Below are positions 17,654-24,593 of a stretch of 42,475 nucleotides of DNA, one piece after another (position 1 is the stretch's first letter; each line of letters opens with the position of its first letter). Origin of the DNA: an uncultured Phascolarctobacterium sp. (GTDB taxonomy: Bacteria > Bacillota > Negativicutes > Acidaminococcales > Acidaminococcaceae); contig UQXH01000016.1 in the NCBI GenBank assembly GCA_900545025.1, forward strand, positions 1-42,475, read 5' to 3'. A program made the position numbers and the translations under genes. Below the pieces are notes generated by a model. That model saw only the letters and a list, made by a program, of their open reading frames with translations, ran no database searches and had not been told where the DNA came from.

Positions 17654-17881
17654 CTATCTATGATATCCAGGCGGCAGCAATCTGTCCAGCCATTCCAGCA
17701 AATCTTCTTTTCGGTCCAGCTTATTGCCCAAAAAGAAGCCTGCACCGATACAGATAATTAAAAACAAGGCTCTGAAAAAACCCAGCCATAAAAACATGAC
17801 ACCAACAAACAAACCGAATAAGGAGCACAACAGACGTCCGCGATAATTTTTCCAAATATCAGCTAATATTTCATTGAACAT
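17654..17881 (-). CDS. DUF2273 small membrane protein
   Basis: A 75-residue protein with two predicted membrane helices (about residues 16-34 and 36-52) followed by a basic/acidic tail, NKLDRKEDLLEWLDRLLPPGY. The family (DUF2273) travels with Asp23 and AmaP and is taken to belong to the same envelope-stress complex; its own role is not established. It starts 12 bases after amaP. Confidence 0.85.
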   Translation of the reverse strand: MFNEILADIWKNYRGRLLCSLFGLFVGVMFLWLGFFRALFLIICIGAGFFLGNKLDRKEDLLEWLDRLLPPGYHR

Positions 17882-17893
17882 AAGTTATCACTC

Positions 17894-18415
17894 CTATTCT
17901 TCTTTGGATTTAATCTGTTTAAAGAAAATTTCAATATCCTTAACATCAATACCTGTAACTTTTTTAATGCTGTCTCTGACATTAACTTTAATATCACCTG
18001 TGGTTTCAGGAATATTGATACCGGGCTCGATAGAAGCATTTATTCTGACATAAATACCTTCATCTTCCAGCTTGGCAATAACTTTGACATTATAGATACC
18101 GTAAATTTCCTGTGCCAGCTCAGCAATATAATTTTCAATAGCAGTCTTGCCTACATGCACCTTGCCATTAGGCCCTTCGCTGATTTTCAGAGAATTATCA
18201 CCGGTAACACCAATACCAGCAAATAAAAGCCTGATGCTGACAGAAAGCATAATTACACCGCCAACAGCATACCACCAGCTGCCCGGGATACTCTCAATAA
18301 AAGCAATAATAACTCTCTGTGGGAAGACATTCAAACTGCATAAAATCAAAAACACAGATACTACCGTCATTAAGAAGGTATATAAAGTTAAAATTATTCT
18401 GTCAGGAATGCCCAT
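17894..18415 (-). CDS. amaP: alkaline shock response membrane anchor protein AmaP
   Basis: Membrane protein that tethers Asp23 to the inner face of the membrane in staphylococci. The 173 residues have two N-terminal membrane helices (about 7-29 and 47-67) and then an Asp23-like soluble domain: ETAIENYIAELAQ-like region, KVIAKLEDEGIYVRINASIEPG, and IKVNVRDSIKKVTGIDVKDIEIF. GAGGAGG lies upstream at long spacing. It follows asp23 by five bases. Confidence 0.88.
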   Translation of the reverse strand: MGIPDRIILTLYTFLMTVVSVFLILCSLNVFPQRVIIAFIESIPGSWWYAVGGVIMLSVSIRLLFAGIGVTGDNSLKISEGPNGKVHVGKTAIENYIAELAQEIYGIYNVKVIAKLEDEGIYVRINASIEPGINIPETTGDIKVNVRDSIKKVTGIDVKDIEIFFKQIKSKEE

Positions 18416-18420
18416 AATTT

Positions 18421-18915
18421 TTAATCCTCCTCGAAGAATTTCTTATGTCTGTCTTCAGCTGTTTCTTCAGCCAAAGAAGCTTTCAAATCTTCTGCAACCT
18501 TTTCAAAATCAGTTTTTTCTCTTTTTGCCACACCCTGAACATGTACATCTACGAACTGCACTTCATAGCCAGTCATTTTTTCAATGGCATCTTTTACTTT
18601 CTCCTGTATTTCTAAAGCAACCTCTGGAATACTGCTGCCATATTCAATATTAACGAATACACTGGCGTTTACCAGCTTTCCTTCAAAGCTAAGACGCACA
18701 CCCTTCGAGGCATTTTCCTTGCCTAAAAAATGATTGATTCCATCCGTCAGGCCACCGCTCATACTGAGCACACCAGGTACTTCCTGTGCAGCCAGACTGG
18801 CAACAATGGAAATAACCTCATCAGCAACCCTGATATCGCCTACCTCTTCCGGAACATCCTGCTGTTCTTGCTCATCGGCAGTATTTTTATTCATTTGCAC
18901 TTTTTCCTCGTCCAT
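18421..18915 (-). CDS. Asp23/Gls24 family envelope stress response protein
   Basis: Cytosolic protein that coats the membrane through AmaP; linked to alkaline and cell-wall stress. I chose the ATG at 18915 (164 residues, MDEEKVQMNKN). AGGAGG lies eight bases before it and overlaps the upstream in-frame GTG at 18924, which therefore cannot be the start. The core reads VADEVISIVASLAAQEVPGV, MSGG, GKENASKGVRLSFEGKLVN and IPEVALEIQEKVKDAIEKMTG. The N-terminal 25 residues and C-terminal 30 are charged extensions. First gene of the long operon, preceded by an extended -10 promoter. Confidence 0.93.
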   Translation of the reverse strand: MDEEKVQMNKNTADEQEQQDVPEEVGDIRVADEVISIVASLAAQEVPGVLSMSGGLTDGINHFLGKENASKGVRLSFEGKLVNASVFVNIEYGSSIPEVALEIQEKVKDAIEKMTGYEVQFVDVHVQGVAKREKTDFEKVAEDLKASLAEETAEDRHKKFFEED

Positions 18916-18974
18916 AACAGACACCTCCTGTGCATTTAATGAAATTAAACATTTTCCTTGATTTTTATCTTATA

Positions 18975-18983
18975 ATTATAGCA
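18975..18983 (-). promoter_or_regulatory. probable promoter of the asp23-led operon
   Basis: The minus strand reads TGC then TATAAT (18975-18980), an extended -10, about 60 bases before the asp23 ATG. A second TATAAT lies at 18985-18990. No good -35 is seen. It lies directly downstream of the efp terminator, so a start here is needed for the operon. Confidence 0.45.
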
Positions 18984-19015
18984 CATTATAATTTTTTCTT
19001 CCATGTAAAAATGTA

Positions 19016-19048
19016 TAAAAAAACAGCAGCGATAAATCGCTGCTGTTT
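19016..19048 (-). terminator. terminator after efp
   Basis: A perfect 12-base inverted repeat (19021-19032 and 19037-19048, four-base loop) is followed on the minus strand by a T-run. It lies just past the efp stop. Confidence 0.93.
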
Positions 19049-19054
19049 GCTGCA

Positions 19055-19612
19055 TTAAGCACGTTCGATATAGTCACCGGTTCTGGTATCAATACGAAGT
19101 ACATCGCCTTCGTTGATGAACAGAGGAACTTTTACTACATAACCGGTATCCATTTTAGCAGGTTTGCTGCCGCCGGTAGCGGTATCGCCGCGGATACCAG
19201 GGTCAGTTTCAACTACAGTAAGCTCAACAGTATTCGGCAGATCTACACCGAGTACGCGGCCTTCATAAATCATGATTTTAACATCCATGTTTTCTTTCAG
19301 GAAGTTCAGAGCAGTACCGAGTTGTTCTTTGCTCAGTTCAGTCTGTTCGTATGTTTCATTATCCATGAATACATACATTCCGTCGCTTTCATACAGATAT
19401 TGCATTTCGCGGCGGTCAATGCGCGCTTTCGGCATACGTTCGCCTGCATTAAAGGTACGTTCAACTACTGCGCCAGTGCACAGATTACGCATTTTTGCAC
19501 GAACAAAAGCTGCGCCTTTGCCAGGTTTTACATGCTGGAATTCAACAACCTGCCAAGCATCACCATCAATGGTAACGGTTACGTTTGTTTTGAATTCGTT
19601 AGTAGAAATCAT
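19055..19612 (-). CDS. efp: elongation factor P
   Basis: Relieves ribosome stalling at proline stretches. The 185-residue length and three beta-barrel domains are standard. The loop tip reads HVKPGKGAAF with Lys32 at the position that is modified in some bacteria. No EpmA/EpmB is nearby, so its modification is unknown. AGGAGGG lies six bases before the ATG. Last gene of the mltG-U32-DUF4911-peptidase-efp run; the M24 peptidase-efp pair is conserved in Firmicutes. Confidence 0.97.
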   Translation of the reverse strand: MISTNEFKTNVTVTIDGDAWQVVEFQHVKPGKGAAFVRAKMRNLCTGAVVERTFNAGERMPKARIDRREMQYLYESDGMYVFMDNETYEQTELSKEQLGTALNFLKENMDVKIMIYEGRVLGVDLPNTVELTVVETDPGIRGDTATGGSKPAKMDTGYVVKVPLFINEGDVLRIDTRTGDYIERA

Positions 19613-19636
19613 TATTAACCCTCCTGTTACTTTGTC

Positions 19637-20692
19637 TTAAACAATTTCAATGAGCTGTTTTTTGACACCGTTCAAGGCTTTTGCCCCTTCCTCAGTCAGA
19701 ACAACAGTATCTTCTATACGAACCCCGCCTTTGCCGGGAATGTATATACCAGGTTCTATGGTAAAGACCATACCTGTACTCAGCAAGGTATTACCTCGCT
19801 TATTTATATTTGGCATCTCATGGATTTCAAGACCCACACCATGTCCAAGACCGTGTACAAAATAATCGCCATAGCCGCAGGATGCAATGCAGTCACGCAC
19901 AACTGCATCAAGTTCTCTGCCTGTCATGCCTACACGTGCTGCTTTTAGTCCTTTATGCTGAGCTTCTTCGACAATAGTATAAATCTCTTTATGCCAGGAA
20001 TTTGCCATGCCAAGGACTACCGTCCTGGTCATATCTGAATGATAGCCGCAGTATACGGCACCGAAATCAAAAGTAATAAAGTCACCTATTTCAACTGGCT
20101 TATCAGATGCCATGCCATGCGGCAGAGCACTGCGGCTGCCGGAAGCAATAATGGTGTCAAAAGAAGTTTTTTCACTTCCCAACGCACGCATATAATATTC
20201 CAGTCTGCCTGCCAGCGAACGTTCAGTACGTCCAGGTCTTATATCATCAAGCAACTTGATAAAAGCTTCATCAGCAATACTTGCCGCTTTCAGCATTAAA
20301 TCCAGTTCTTTCTTATCTTTAATCATACGTATACTGCTGAAATCAACACTGCGCAGGTATTTGCCTTCCAGCAATGCTTCCAGCTCCGTATAATCATTAT
20401 AAGTAAACCAGTTGCCATCAAAGCCAACTACTTCAGCATTTTTCGCCAGCTCTGCAGCAGCAGCCCAAATACTGCCGGTATATTCCAAAACCTGGAATAA
20501 CTTCATTTCATTTTTTGCCTGCTCAGTATATCTTCCATCGGTAATCAATACACCTTTAATACGATCAATATAAAGCAAGCTGGAATCGCCGCTGAAACCA
20601 GTAAGATAACGGATAGTAGTAATATCCTTAATGATGACGCAGTCCAGCTGCTCTTTTACCATAACTTCCCAGACTTTATTAATACGCGTCAT
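19637..20692 (-). CDS. M24 family Xaa-Pro aminopeptidase/dipeptidase
   Basis: A metal-dependent peptidase releasing residues next to proline, of the YqhT/PepQ kind found beside efp. The 351-residue protein has an N-terminal creatinase-like domain (to about 125) and the pita-bread catalytic domain. Visible metal ligands: DFGAVYCGYHSDMTRT (two Asp), HGLGHGVGLEIHE (His), EPGIYIPGKGGVRIEDT (Glu and Glu). GGGGTAATAAG lies before the ATG. It is followed by efp after 24 bases. Both act on proline-linked problems, which may explain the pairing. Whether it is an amino- or dipeptidase is not decided. Confidence 0.92.
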   Translation of the reverse strand: MTRINKVWEVMVKEQLDCVIIKDITTIRYLTGFSGDSSLLYIDRIKGVLITDGRYTEQAKNEMKLFQVLEYTGSIWAAAAELAKNAEVVGFDGNWFTYNDYTELEALLEGKYLRSVDFSSIRMIKDKKELDLMLKAASIADEAFIKLLDDIRPGRTERSLAGRLEYYMRALGSEKTSFDTIIASGSRSALPHGMASDKPVEIGDFITFDFGAVYCGYHSDMTRTVVLGMANSWHKEIYTIVEEAQHKGLKAARVGMTGRELDAVVRDCIASCGYGDYFVHGLGHGVGLEIHEMPNINKRGNTLLSTGMVFTIEPGIYIPGKGGVRIEDTVVLTEEGAKALNGVKKQLIEIV

Positions 20693-20744
20693 ACTTATTA
20701 CCCCGATTCAAACTGTTATAAAAGCTATAAATTCCTTCCCTATT

Positions 20745-20975
20745 TTACCACTCATCTGTAAAACTTTCAAGAATTTCTACCCGGAACGGCATATTTTCCA
20801 AAATTTCCAATACATCATCCCAAGTATCCGGCGTAACATAGAATTTCACTATGCCAGCTTTGCCATCTACAGTGCCAACCAGTCCCAGATGTTCATAGCC
20901 TTCCATAATCCAGTTAACATCGGCAATTCGAGCCGGTTCTACTTGAGCATAAATAATACTTCGACCTTCACTCAT
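20745..20975 (-). CDS. DUF4911 domain-containing protein
   Basis: A 76-residue protein of a family I recognise by its IIYAQVEPARIADVNWIMEGYEHLGLVGTVDG pattern and its position; function unknown. No signal peptide or membrane segment. Its ATG overlaps the stop of the preceding U32 gene by four bases (ATGA), so the two are translated together. The content (short, single alpha/beta domain) suggests an ACT-like regulatory fold, but that is a guess. Confidence 0.8.
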   Translation of the reverse strand: MSEGRSIIYAQVEPARIADVNWIMEGYEHLGLVGTVDGKAGIVKFYVTPDTWDDVLEILENMPFRVEILESFTDEW

Positions 20976-22204
20976 TGTATCTTTCTCCGCAGCAATGAAT
21001 TAGGCAAAAGCTGCCGCTTTGTTTGTATGGAAAACTTCTGCTGCGCATGAGGCGCACAGCTTATAGCAAGACCATCCTGATCTCGCATATCCTGCAGTTC
21101 AAGTTCAAACAGCTCACCATCAGGCATAAGCACTTCTAAAAGCTCTCCCTCTTTAACATTATTGCGCTGTTCTATAAAAGCACGGCAAGTTTCTGCATCG
21201 TAGTCAAGTACTAAACCAACAAAATCATGTGTCTGTTCATAGCTGGAAGTGGAATATACCTGCCCTTCGCTGCCTGGTTTTTGTACTGCAAAACCAGTAG
21301 TATAAGGACGATGAGAGACCTTGTTCAGCTCTTCGCGCCACGCATCTTCGACTTTATAATTAGCCATATCAGCAAAACATTTATCAATAGCCTTACGATA
21401 AACACTAACTACGGTTGCAACATAATGCATGCTCTTCATACGGCCTTCAATTTTAAGGCTGCTGATACCGGCACGCATCAGTTCCGGCAGATAATCAATG
21501 AGACACAAATCACGGGAATTCATGATATAAGTTCCACGTTCATCTTCCTGGATATCAAAGTTTTCACCAGGTCTGTTTTTCTCACGCAGAGTATATTCCC
21601 AGCGGCAAGCCTGCGCACAGGCACCGCGGTTACCGTCTCTGCCTGTTAAATAGCTGCTCAGCAGACAGCGTCCGGAATAAGAAATGCACATTGCTCCGTG
21701 AACGAAAGCTTCCAGCTCTACATCTGTATTAGCACCAATCTCAGCAATTTCCTGCAAAGAAAGTTCTCGCGCCAAAACCACTCTTGCAGCCCCAAGAGCA
21801 TGCCATGCTTTAACTGCTGCATAGTTAGTGGTATTAGCCTGCGTACTGACATGCAGTTCCATTTCCGGCACAGTTTCTCTGGCAGTCTGCCATACACCCA
21901 GGTCAGAAATCAGCAGGGCATCAACCTTAGCCGCAGCCAGTTCTTTTAAATATGCCGGCAGCTTATCAACATCTTCATTATGAGCAAAAATATTAACGGT
22001 CACATAAACCTTTTTATTCAGACTATGAGCAAAAGCTGTAATTTCAGCAATCTCTGCCAAAGAAAAATTGTTGGCAAAAGCTCTCAGTCCAAACATCTTG
22101 CCGCCAAGATAGATAGCATCTGCACCGTAAAGCAGAGCCATTTTCCCTTTTTCCATATTTCCTGCCGGAGCAAGCAGCTCCGGTTTTTGTATAAGTCTTG
22201 TCAT
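20972..22204 (-). CDS. U32 family peptidase-like protein (probable TrhP-type tRNA hydroxylation enzyme)
   Basis: U32 proteins look like peptidases by name, but several take part in RNA or cofactor hydroxylation. This 410-residue one has the U32 signature around EAFVHGAMCISYSGRC (Cys173, Cys180) and GACAQACRW (Cys196, Cys200), cysteines that bind an iron-sulphur cluster in the TrhP group. Those enzymes hydroxylate uridine 34 of tRNA using prephenate. A C-terminal beta domain (about 320-400) fits the long U32 form. It starts right after the mltG stop. The TrhP role is inferred from length and cysteine pattern. Confidence 0.82.
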   Translation of the reverse strand: MTRLIQKPELLAPAGNMEKGKMALLYGADAIYLGGKMFGLRAFANNFSLAEIAEITAFAHSLNKKVYVTVNIFAHNEDVDKLPAYLKELAAAKVDALLISDLGVWQTARETVPEMELHVSTQANTTNYAAVKAWHALGAARVVLARELSLQEIAEIGANTDVELEAFVHGAMCISYSGRCLLSSYLTGRDGNRGACAQACRWEYTLREKNRPGENFDIQEDERGTYIMNSRDLCLIDYLPELMRAGISSLKIEGRMKSMHYVATVVSVYRKAIDKCFADMANYKVEDAWREELNKVSHRPYTTGFAVQKPGSEGQVYSTSSYEQTHDFVGLVLDYDAETCRAFIEQRNNVKEGELLEVLMPDGELFELELQDMRDQDGLAISCAPHAQQKFSIQTKRQLLPNSLLRRKIQ

Positions 22205-23251
22205 TTAACTTTCTCCATGTATTTTTTCTATTGCCTGCAAATGTTCATCATAAGTTTTAGAAAAATAATGATGTCCGTCTTTTTCTGCCACAAAATACAG
22301 ATAATCTGTTTGTTCAGGTGTCAGTACAGCCTTGATAGAACTCATCCCAGGACTTGCTATCGGTCCTGGCGGCAGTCCCATGTTTTTATAAGTATTATAA
22401 GGATTATCTATCTCCGTATCTTTGAAGGTTATTACTTCTTTCTGAGCACCAAGAATATACTGTATCGTAGTATCAGACTGAATAGGCATCCCAATATCCA
22501 AACGTTTAAGAAATACACCGGCAATACGCGGTTGTTCTTCCGGAAATACTGCTTCTAATTCAACCATGGCAGCCAAATTTACTACATCACGCAGTTTAAG
22601 ACCTGCTTCTTCTGTTGCCTTGAGAACTCCGCTTTGCTGCATTTCTGTATTAAACTGTTTAACCATCAGCTGCAGAATCTCTTCTTCACTGGCTTTGGCA
22701 GGTATTTCATATGTTGCAGGAAACAAAAATCCTTCTGCTTTAAAAACAACATAAGGATTATCTGTCTGCATATATTCATAAGGAGCATAATCTTTGGCAG
22801 CACTCATAAATTTTTCTGCATTGCCAAGACCTTCTGCCTCCAGTTTATGAGCAGTTTTTACTACATTATATCCTTCCGGTACAGTAAAGGTATTCTGCAA
22901 AATCTTACCGCTGGCAAGAACAGAAACAATCTCTCCATTACTTGCGCCGCAGTCAATTTTATATGTTCCGGCCTGCAACTTGCTGCCAAGTCCTTTTAAA
23001 CGTGCTTCTATAAGAAATATATCAGGGTGCTGCACCAGTTTTTCCTTATGCAAAAGCTCCGCAATTTCACCGGCAGTCATTCCCTGACTTACAGTTACCA
23101 GTTTATGCCCTTTGCCGGCAAAATTTTTGTTATTTCCCATAATACTCAGCGTATTGACAAAAATTATCAGCACTGCTATTAATAATCCAATAACTGTATT
23201 ACGGGGATTAGCCTTCATTCTTTCTATTTGTTTCGTTAAAAATGTTTTCAT
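22205..23251 (-). CDS. mltG: endolytic murein transglycosylase MltG
   Basis: Cuts nascent glycan strands at the membrane, setting strand length. The 348-residue protein has a short cytosolic N-terminus, one membrane helix (about 20-37), a LysM-like region (HKLVTVSQGMTAGEIAELL) and the YceG catalytic domain. The catalytic glutamate is expected at Glu233 in AAMVELEAVFPEE; further family marks are IAGVFLKRL, PIQSDTTIQY and NTYKNMGLPPGPIASPG. A terminator ends 13 bases before its ATG, so it needs read-through or a promoter inside the upstream gene. It leads the run to efp. Confidence 0.95.
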   Translation of the reverse strand: MKTFLTKQIERMKANPRNTVIGLLIAVLIIFVNTLSIMGNNKNFAGKGHKLVTVSQGMTAGEIAELLHKEKLVQHPDIFLIEARLKGLGSKLQAGTYKIDCGASNGEIVSVLASGKILQNTFTVPEGYNVVKTAHKLEAEGLGNAEKFMSAAKDYAPYEYMQTDNPYVVFKAEGFLFPATYEIPAKASEEEILQLMVKQFNTEMQQSGVLKATEEAGLKLRDVVNLAAMVELEAVFPEEQPRIAGVFLKRLDIGMPIQSDTTIQYILGAQKEVITFKDTEIDNPYNTYKNMGLPPGPIASPGMSSIKAVLTPEQTDYLYFVAEKDGHHYFSKTYDEHLQAIEKIHGES

Positions 23252-23264
23252 CTATCTATCCAGC

Positions 23265-23290
23265 AAAAAAATACCGGACCTAAGTCCGGC
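23265..23290 (-). terminator. terminator after the DUF1292 gene
   Basis: Arms ccggac (23274-23279) and gtccgg (23284-23289), with flanking A-T pairs, are followed on the minus strand by seven T. It lies a few bases past the DUF1292 stop and 13 bases before mltG. Confidence 0.9.
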
Positions 23291-23295
23291 ATTTC

Positions 23296-23655
23296 TTATT
23301 CTTCGTCCCAGGATTCAGCTAATTTCTCATATTCGGCTTTAACTGCTTCAAATTCCTCATCAGTAGGTCCGAGGTATACAGGTTCGCCGTTTTCATCAAA
23401 ATCAATGCGGGCGATGATTACATTTTCTTCTTCATCATCGTCATGTTCATGACAATGGCAAGCTTCATCTTCACAGCCGCATTCATCTTCGTTAATACCT
23501 ACGAGGATAGCAAAGTTTTTATCGCCTACAGGAATAACCATTTCTTCAACGTAGTAAAATTCATTGCCTTCTTCGTCAGTAATAACAACTACATTATCAA
23601 GCATTTCTTCGTCAGCCATTGCTTCGATATCTTTATTTTGAATGTCTTTTTCCAT
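23296..23655 (-). CDS. DUF1292 (UPF0473/YrzB-like) protein with a Cys/His cluster
   Basis: A very acidic 119-residue protein of unknown function; relatives follow ruvX in most Firmicutes (yrzL-yrrK-yrzB in Bacillus). The family core is VVVITDEEGNEFYYVEE and NVIIARIDFDENGEPVYLGPTDEEFE. Between the two halves is an insertion, residues 56-75, with Cys59, Cys61, Cys66, Cys68 and His67, His69, His71 among acidic residues, a plausible metal-binding loop. It has its own strong promoter and terminator, so it can be made apart from ruvX. AAAGGGGTG precedes the ATG. Confidence 0.85.
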   Translation of the reverse strand: MEKDIQNKDIEAMADEEMLDNVVVITDEEGNEFYYVEEMVIPVGDKNFAILVGINEDECGCEDEACHCHEHDDDEEENVIIARIDFDENGEPVYLGPTDEEFEAVKAEYEKLAESWDEE

Positions 23656-23690
23656 TATGGCACCCCTTTAATAAATTTTGTATGTCTTAT

Positions 23691-23718
23691 TTTATAATAT
23701 GCCTGCAGTTTCTGTCAA
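23691..23718 (-). promoter_or_regulatory. promoter of the DUF1292 gene
   Basis: On the minus strand a perfect TTGACA (23713-23718) is followed, after 16 bases, by TATAAA (23691-23696). It lies between ruvX and the DUF1292 gene, about 36 bases before the ATG. Confidence 0.75.
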
Positions 23719-23755
23719 TTTATTTACAAAATACATGAAATTTGACTGCCATTAC

Positions 23756-24178
23756 TCAAACACGCAGCTGCCTGCTGTCCAGATAATTCTGCAAGATCAC
23801 AACCGCTGCCATCATATCAATAACCTGGCGGCGTTTTTTGCGGCGCATATCAGCATCTACCAGCACCTTTTCTGCTGCTACGGTAGAAAGTCTTTCATCC
23901 CACAATACTACTTTTACATCCGGAAAATGCTGCCGCAGTTCTTCAGCAAATGCTTCGCACATCTGTGCACGTTCCCCTACAGAACCGTTCATGTTTTTAG
24001 GATAGCCAACTACCAAAGTATCTACTTCATACTCTTTAACAAGCTGAGTAAGACGTTCAAAATCCTTTTGCGGACTTGTTCTTCTGATAGTCTCTACTCC
24101 GCCGGCAATCATCATCATCAAATCACTTGCAGCCACACCGATTGTTTTTGTACCAACGTCTAACGACATTGCTCGCAT
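23756..24178 (-). CDS. ruvX: RuvX/YqgF family Holliday junction resolvase-like nuclease
   Basis: RNase H-fold nuclease linked to Holliday junction resolution and pre-16S rRNA maturation. The 140-residue length is normal. Visible: SLDVGTKTIGVA at 5-16 with catalytic Asp7, VGYPKNMNGSVGERA near 57-71, WDERLST near 93-99, and the C-terminal IDMMAAVVIL. AAGGAG lies before the ATG. It follows ireB after 11 bases. The essential role is more likely rRNA processing in Firmicutes, which is general family knowledge. Confidence 0.95.
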   Translation of the reverse strand: MRAMSLDVGTKTIGVAASDLMMMIAGGVETIRRTSPQKDFERLTQLVKEYEVDTLVVGYPKNMNGSVGERAQMCEAFAEELRQHFPDVKVVLWDERLSTVAAEKVLVDADMRRKKRRQVIDMMAAVVILQNYLDSRQLRV

Positions 24179-24189
24179 ATATCTGCTCC

Positions 24190-24450
24190 TTACTTTTTAA
24201 TATTTTTCAGATAACTGATTACCAGCTCTTCAATCAGCTCATAACGTTCATGACGACGCAGTTTAGTTCTGGCATCATCATAGCTGGTAATATAGGTAGG
24301 GTCGCCGCTGAGTAGATAGCCTGCCAGCTGATCAACAGGATTATAACCCTTTGCTTCCAGTGCAGCATATACCTCTCTGATAGTATCGGCAACTTCTTTT
24401 TTCTCCGGTTGACGTCTGAACATCATTGTTTCCTGTGATATTTCTGTCAT
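24190..24450 (-). CDS. IreB family regulatory phosphoprotein (UPF0297)
   Basis: Small cytosolic protein; in enterococci IreB is phosphorylated by the kinase IreK and affects cephalosporin resistance. I chose the ATG at 24450, giving 86 residues (MTEISQETMMF), the family start, with GGGGGTC upstream; the frame is open to 24474. Core: ETMMFRRQPEKKEVADTIREVYAALEAKGYNPVDQLAGYLLSGDP, then YITSYDDARTKLRR. Thr residues near the N-terminus are candidate phosphosites. It leads an ireB-ruvX-DUF1292 run. No kinase gene is in the window. Confidence 0.92.
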   Translation of the reverse strand: MTEISQETMMFRRQPEKKEVADTIREVYAALEAKGYNPVDQLAGYLLSGDPTYITSYDDARTKLRRHERYELIEELVISYLKNIKK

Positions 24451-24485
24451 CTTTGTGACCCCCTTTAAATTCAAACTACTTCAAG

Positions 24486-24509
24486 ATAAGCTTTAAGCTT
24501 ATTGTAACA
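24486..24509 (-). promoter_or_regulatory. putative ireB promoter with a palindromic operator
   Basis: The minus strand has an extended -10, TGT then TACAAT (24501-24506), with no good -35. A perfect palindrome, eight bases on each side of a single centre base (24486-24502, centre 24494), covers the expected start site. Two near-identical 11-mers, tgtaacacaaa (24503) and tgttacacaaa (24532), flank it upstream. Operator function is inference. Confidence 0.35.
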
Positions 24510-24557
24510 CAAAAAGCAGTATAATGTAGCCTGTTACACAAATTATTAACAACTATT

Positions 24558-24588
24558 ATAATAAAAGGCACTCTAATGAGTGCCTTTT
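24558..24588 (-). terminator. terminator after alaS
   Basis: A perfect 10-base inverted repeat (24563-24572 and 24579-24588) with a six-base loop is followed on the minus strand by TTTTATTATAA. It lies six bases past the alaS stop. Confidence 0.88.
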
Positions 24589-24593
24589 ACATA

